In this document: piece after piece, positions 6,439-9,452 of the stretch
Layout: each line of letters starts with the position of its first letter
How positions within the stretch are numbered: the stretch's first letter is position 1
Source: Spirochaetia bacterium
Lineage (GTDB): Bacteria > Spirochaetota > Spirochaetia > Treponematales > Treponemataceae
Length of the DNA stretch: 9,452 nucleotides
Assembly (NCBI GenBank): GCA_900770075.1
Contig: CAAGIZ010000133.1
Location: 1 to 9,452, forward strand
Reading direction: 5' to 3'
Made by a program: the position numbers and the translations under genes
The notes under the pieces: generated by a model
What the model was told of the DNA's origin: nothing
Databases searched by the model: none
The model's input: the letters and a program-made list of their open reading frames with translations, nothing else

Positions 6439-6451
6439 TGTTCATATTATA
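6439..6451 (-). promoter_or_regulatory. Consensus -10 giving a leaderless transcript for the ATP-grasp gene
   Basis: On the minus strand TATAAT (6451-6446) is followed by 7 bases and then the ATG, so transcription should start at about the start codon. No Shine-Dalgarno is present. The hexamer 17 bases upstream of the -10 (TACACC) matches only half of the -35 consensus and lies inside the extragenic element copy 2. A second ATG directly after the -10 is out of frame. Confidence -1.
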
Positions 6452-6460
6452 GTAAAAATG

Positions 6461-6548
6461 CAGCCCCGGGTGTAGGGGCAGTGCTCTGCACTGTTCTGCC
6501 TTTGGCAGAATGGAGGCGAAGGCCGGAACCCCGAAAGACGGGTGATGT
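6461..6548 (+). repeat. Hairpin-rich extragenic element, copy 2
   Basis: On the plus strand three hairpins follow each other: GCCCC-7 bases-GGGGC (6463-6479), CAGTGC-TCT-GCACTG (6479-6493) and TTCTGCC-TTT-GGCAGAA (6494-6510). Then come TGGAGGCG, a short GGC/GCC stem, GCCGGAAC, CCCG-AAAGA-CGGG and TGATGT. Copy 1 on the minus strand at 4824-4701 has the same order and the same linear blocks, but different stem sequences that still pair. The copy lies between the divergent ATP-grasp and ilvB genes, 9 bases from the ATP-grasp -10. No reading frame in it looks real. Confidence -1.
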
Positions 6549-6599
6549 TGTGCAATGTGCTGAAAATCATTAAAATAAAATAATTGACTTTGGCAGAAT
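6500..6599 (+). repeat. 12-base direct repeat CTTTGGCAGAAT, two copies
   Basis: The exact 12-mer occurs at 6500-6511, where it forms the loop and 3' arm of the third hairpin of element copy 2, and again at 6588-6599, downstream of the ilvB -10. The second copy can pair with the same 5' arm (TTCTGCC at 6494-6500), so an alternative fold is possible in an RNA that spans both. It may also be simple duplication debris. Confidence -1.
6548..6581 (+). promoter_or_regulatory. Putative ilvB-argH promoter
   Basis: TTGTGC (6548-6553) and TAAAAT (6571-6576) are 17 bases apart; the -10 matches five of six positions and the -35 three. An overlapping second TAAAAT is at 6576-6581. Transcription would start at about 6583-6590, leaving a leader of roughly 50 bases with an eight-base T run (6607-6614). 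No T-box, leader peptide rich in branched-chain codons, or clear attenuator is visible. Confidence -1.
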
Positions 6600-6639
6600 C
6601 AGGCTCTTTTTTTTGCCGTCTGCAACTTTAGGAAGAAAA

Positions 6640-8361
6640 ATGAAAATTAATGGTTCTCAGATTGTAATTGAATGTCTTGTTGAGCAGGGGGTTGATACTG
6701 TTTTCGGCTATCCCGGTGGCAACATTCTGAATATTTATGATGCGCTTTACAAAAATTCTGACCGCATTACCCATATTTTGACTGCCCACGAACAGGCTGC
6801 TGCCCACGCTGCTGACGGTTATGCCCGTTCTACCGGTCGGGTTGGTGTCTGCATGGCTACCAGCGGTCCCGGGGCTACAAACCTTGTAACGGGAATTGCC
6901 ACTGCTTACATGGATTCTGTTCCTCTGGTTGCCATTACCTGCAATGTAGGTACTCCTCTTTTGGGGAAAGACACTTTTCAGGAAATCGACATTACGGGAG
7001 TTACCCTTCCCATTACAAAGCATAACTTTATGGTACGGAAGGTGGAAGATCTGGCAGGCACTTTCCGTCAGGCTTTTATCATTGCAAAATCCGGTCGTCC
7101 GGGGCCTGTGCTGATTGACATTCCGAAGGACGTTACTGCTGCCCTGTGCGATTTTGAACCCCTTAGGAAGGGGGATGACGGTGCTTCTTCTCTTGTAAAG
7201 GAAAATGCAAACTTTAAGCGGGTTATTTCCGTAAATGTTCCTTCTGACGAGGAGATAAAGGAAGCTGCCCGGATTATCAACAGTTCCCAGCGTCCTGTAA
7301 TCTATGCCGGCGGCGGAATAAAAATTTCCGGGGCGGAAAAAGAACTTCTGGAACTGGCCGAAAAGGCGCAGATTCCTGTTTCTGAAAGCCTTATGGGGCG
7401 GGATGTCTTTCCTGCTGACCATCCTCTGTGCACCTGGATGGTGGGCATGCACGGAACCAGAGCCAGCAATATGGCGGTTACGGAAAGCGATCTGGTTCTT
7501 GCCCTTGGTTCCCGCTTTTCTGACCGGGTTATCGGAAATCCTAAGAAATTTGCCGAACACGCAACTGTTTTTCATATAGACATCGACCCTGCGGAAATTA
7601 ACAAGAACATTCCTGCCGGCGGGGAACTGATAGGGGATTTAAAATCTGTTTTGCAAAGGCTTTTGCCTTTAATCGAAAAAAAATCCCGTCCGGACTGGCT
7701 CAAAAAAATCGACGGCTGGAAAAAAGAAATTCCTGAAAGCTATTCCGCTGTGCACGAACACTCGGTAAATCCAAAATTCATGCTGGAAACCGTTCACAAG
7801 TATGCCGGAGACTCTGCCTTTATTACGACCGAGGTTGGGGAACATCAGATGTGGACTGCCCAGTTCTATCCTTTTGTAAAACCCCGCACCTTCCTTACTT
7901 CGGGTGGGCTGGGAACCATGGGCTACGGAACCGGTGCTGCCATGGGGGCGCAGATTGCAAATCCTCAGGGCAGGGTGGTTCATATTGCCGGGGACGGTTC
8001 TTTCAGAATGAACTGCAACGAGCTTTGTACCATTGCCCGCTATAATCTTCCTATCGTGATTGTTCTGGTAAACAACGGCACCCTTGGAAATGTGCGGGTC
8101 TGGCAAAAGCTTTTCTACGAGAAGAGGTACAGCCATACCACTCTGGACTTTGGCCCGGACTGGAAAAAACTGGCCGAGGCTTATGGAATAGGCTATGTGC
8201 GGGCGGAAAACAACGGTGAATTCGATTCTGCCTTTAAATCTGCTTTTGAACAGAAAAAGCCTTTTATCGTTGATACAATCGTGGATATTGACGAGATGAT
8301 TTTCCCGATGGCAATTCCGGGAAAGCCTATTGACGAGCAGATGATGAGCTGGGGGAACTGA
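6640..8361 (+). CDS. ilvB: Acetolactate (acetohydroxyacid) synthase, catalytic large subunit
   Basis: The 573-residue enzyme uses thiamine diphosphate to condense pyruvate with pyruvate or 2-ketobutyrate, the first common step of valine, leucine and isoleucine synthesis. The N-terminal domain has VFGYPGGNILNIYDAL (21-36) and the catalytic glutamate E51 in AHEQAAAHAADGYAR. SGPGATNLVTGIA, TFQEID and GVTLPITKHNFMV are typical of the anabolic, FAD-containing enzyme. The middle domain has ALGSRFSDRVIGN. The C-terminal domain has the cofactor motif GDGS (451-454) with N478-N479, then LGNVRVWQKLFYEKRYS. Most homologues read LGMVRQWQ there, so N484 and V487 are unusual. The start is ATG 6640, with AGGAAG 5-6 bases upstream; the upstream TTG at 6613 lacks a ribosome site. 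The length is normal. The regulatory subunit gene ilvN is not downstream; argH follows after one base. Confidence -1.
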   Translation: MKINGSQIVIECLVEQGVDTVFGYPGGNILNIYDALYKNSDRITHILTAHEQAAAHAADGYARSTGRVGVCMATSGPGATNLVTGIATAYMDSVPLVAITCNVGTPLLGKDTFQEIDITGVTLPITKHNFMVRKVEDLAGTFRQAFIIAKSGRPGPVLIDIPKDVTAALCDFEPLRKGDDGASSLVKENANFKRVISVNVPSDEEIKEAARIINSSQRPVIYAGGGIKISGAEKELLELAEKAQIPVSESLMGRDVFPADHPLCTWMVGMHGTRASNMAVTESDLVLALGSRFSDRVIGNPKKFAEHATVFHIDIDPAEINKNIPAGGELIGDLKSVLQRLLPLIEKKSRPDWLKKIDGWKKEIPESYSAVHEHSVNPKFMLETVHKYAGDSAFITTEVGEHQMWTAQFYPFVKPRTFLTSGGLGTMGYGTGAAMGAQIANPQGRVVHIAGDGSFRMNCNELCTIARYNLPIVIVLVNNGTLGNVRVWQKLFYEKRYSHTTLDFGPDWKKLAEAYGIGYVRAENNGEFDSAFKSAFEQKKPFIVDTIVDIDEMIFPMAIPGKPIDEQMMSWGN

Positions 8362-8362
8362 G

Positions 8363-9452
8363 ATGGCAGACAGAAACTCTCATGGAACTATGACAAAAGA
8401 CAACCACGCAGCCTTGTGGCACGGCCGTTTTTCTGAAGGACCTGATGCTGCCGCCGTGGAATTTGAAACTTCCATCCGGGTGGATGAGCGCATGGCTTTG
8501 GACGACATTCAGGGCTCTAAGGCTCATGCCGCAATGCTCTGCAGGCAGAAAATCATCTCTGAAAAAGAAAATTCTGAAATTCAAAAGGGGCTGGCTTCCA
8601 TCGAAGAAGATTTGAAGTCCGGCTCCCTTGCCGTTGATTATTCTGCGGAAGACATCCATTCCTTTATAGAAGCAACTTTGACCGACAGGATTGGAGAAAG
8701 CGGAAGAAAACTGCATACAGGCCGCAGCCGCAATGACCAGATTGCACTGGATGAAAGGCTTTACCTTAGACGGGTAATTCCTGAACTTCAGAGGCAGCTG
8801 GCTTCTCTCATAAAAACTCTTGCTTCCATAGCTTCTGAACACAGGTTTTCTCTTTTGACTGGCTACACCCACATGCAGCGTGCACAGCCGGGAACCTTAG
8901 CCCAGCACCTTTGTTCCTGGGCCTGGATGCTGGTCAGGGATTACAAACGGCTTACGGATAGCCTCGGACGCATTGGTCTTTCTCCTTTGGGCAGCGGGGC
9001 TCTTGCAGGTTCGGATCTGCCTCTTGACCGGGAGTATGTGGCTGAACTTTTGGGGTTTGACGGAGTAACTGAAAATTCTCTGGACAGCGTTGCCGACCGG
9101 GACTACTGCATAGAGTTTGTTTCTGACTTTTCCCTTATTCAGATGCACCTTAGCCGTATGTGCGAAGAAATAGTTTACTGGTCTTCTTCCGAATTCGGCT
9201 TTGTGGAACTGAGCGAAAAATGGTCTACGGGCTCTTCAATTATGCCTCAGAAAAAAAATCCTGACTTTGCCGAACTTATCCGGGGGCGCACGGGCAGGGT
9301 CTATGGGGATTTAATCAACCTGCTTACCATGATGAAAGCCCTCCCCATGAGCTACGACCGGGATATGCAGGAAGACAAGGCTCCTCTTTTTGACGCTTTG
9401 GACTGCGTTCAGGGAAACATAATCGTTTTTGAAGCCATGATTTCTTCTGCAA
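8363..9452 (+). CDS. argH: Argininosuccinate lyase (3' end cut by window edge)
   Basis: The enzyme splits argininosuccinate into arginine and fumarate, the last step of arginine synthesis, in the cytosol as a homotetramer. The 363 visible residues show LWHGRFSEG (19-27; most homologues have LWGGRF), TGRSRNDQ (119-126), TGYTHMQRAQP with H170, and the fumarase/aspartase-superfamily signature GSSIMPQKKNPD with S291/S292, the catalytic serine loop. About 100 C-terminal residues of the usual roughly 460 lie beyond the window. The start at ATG 8363 leaves one base after the ilvB stop and uses a GGGGGA site inside the end of ilvB, so translation is probably coupled. ATG 8390 is a possible alternative start (it would remove nine residues that have no counterpart in the core family). 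No argG is seen in the window. Confidence -1.
   Translation, partial: MADRNSHGTMTKDNHAALWHGRFSEGPDAAAVEFETSIRVDERMALDDIQGSKAHAAMLCRQKIISEKENSEIQKGLASIEEDLKSGSLAVDYSAEDIHSFIEATLTDRIGESGRKLHTGRSRNDQIALDERLYLRRVIPELQRQLASLIKTLASIASEHRFSLLTGYTHMQRAQPGTLAQHLCSWAWMLVRDYKRLTDSLGRIGLSPLGSGALAGSDLPLDREYVAELLGFDGVTENSLDSVADRDYCIEFVSDFSLIQMHLSRMCEEIVYWSSSEFGFVELSEKWSTGSSIMPQKKNPDFAELIRGRTGRVYGDLINLLTMMKALPMSYDRDMQEDKAPLFDALDCVQGNIIVFEAMISSA

Noticed and set aside
6461..6548. CRISPR array or riboswitch in front of ilvB
   Set aside because: The hairpins are unlike each other and not regularly spaced, and the main ilvB promoter candidate lies downstream of them, so they would not be in the ilvB leader.
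6613..6639. TTG start that would extend IlvB by nine residues
   Set aside because: It has no ribosome site and begins in a T run; ATG 6640 has AGGAAG at proper spacing and matches the usual N-terminus.

Overview
The window reads as a chromosomal segment of a spirochaete, most likely a Treponema. This rests on recognition, not on a search: moderate GC, Treponema-like protein sequences, and a LicC-type nucleotidyltransferase fused to a PLP enzyme. No rRNA, tRNA, CRISPR array, transposase or phage gene is visible. Six protein genes are supported, two of them cut by the window edges.

Left part (1-4607, all minus strand). A 925-residue membrane protein joins a YidC/Oxa1-like N-terminus to many further membrane segments and a C-terminal sulfatase / phosphoethanolamine-transferase-like domain. 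Downstream of it, after 168 bases holding an extended -10 promoter and a hairpin, lies a two-domain enzyme (cytidylyltransferase-like, then class I/II PLP aminotransferase-like) that runs off the left edge. Together they suggest an envelope-modification module: a cytosolic enzyme that could make and CDP-activate a small amino-phosphate or amino-phosphonate, and an outward-facing membrane enzyme of the family that moves phospho-head-groups. That pathway is inference. The membrane protein gene carries a run of nine G upstream of part of its catalytic site, so it could be phase variable.

Middle (4608-6639). A 77-residue acidic orphan protein (plus) and a 452-residue ATP-grasp ligase (minus) converge and overlap by 17 bases. 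Each has a TATAAT 6-7 bases before its ATG and no Shine-Dalgarno, so both look leaderless. Each is separated from its divergent neighbour by one copy of the same hairpin-rich element (4701-4824 and 6461-6548). The element has three consecutive hairpins whose stems differ in sequence but stay paired, followed by a conserved tail. The 5' end of each copy faces the leaderless gene.

Right part (6640-9452, plus strand). ilvB (acetolactate synthase catalytic subunit) is followed one base later by argH (argininosuccinate lyase, cut by the right edge). This is an amino-acid biosynthesis operon with an unusual pairing: the usual partner ilvN is not next to ilvB.
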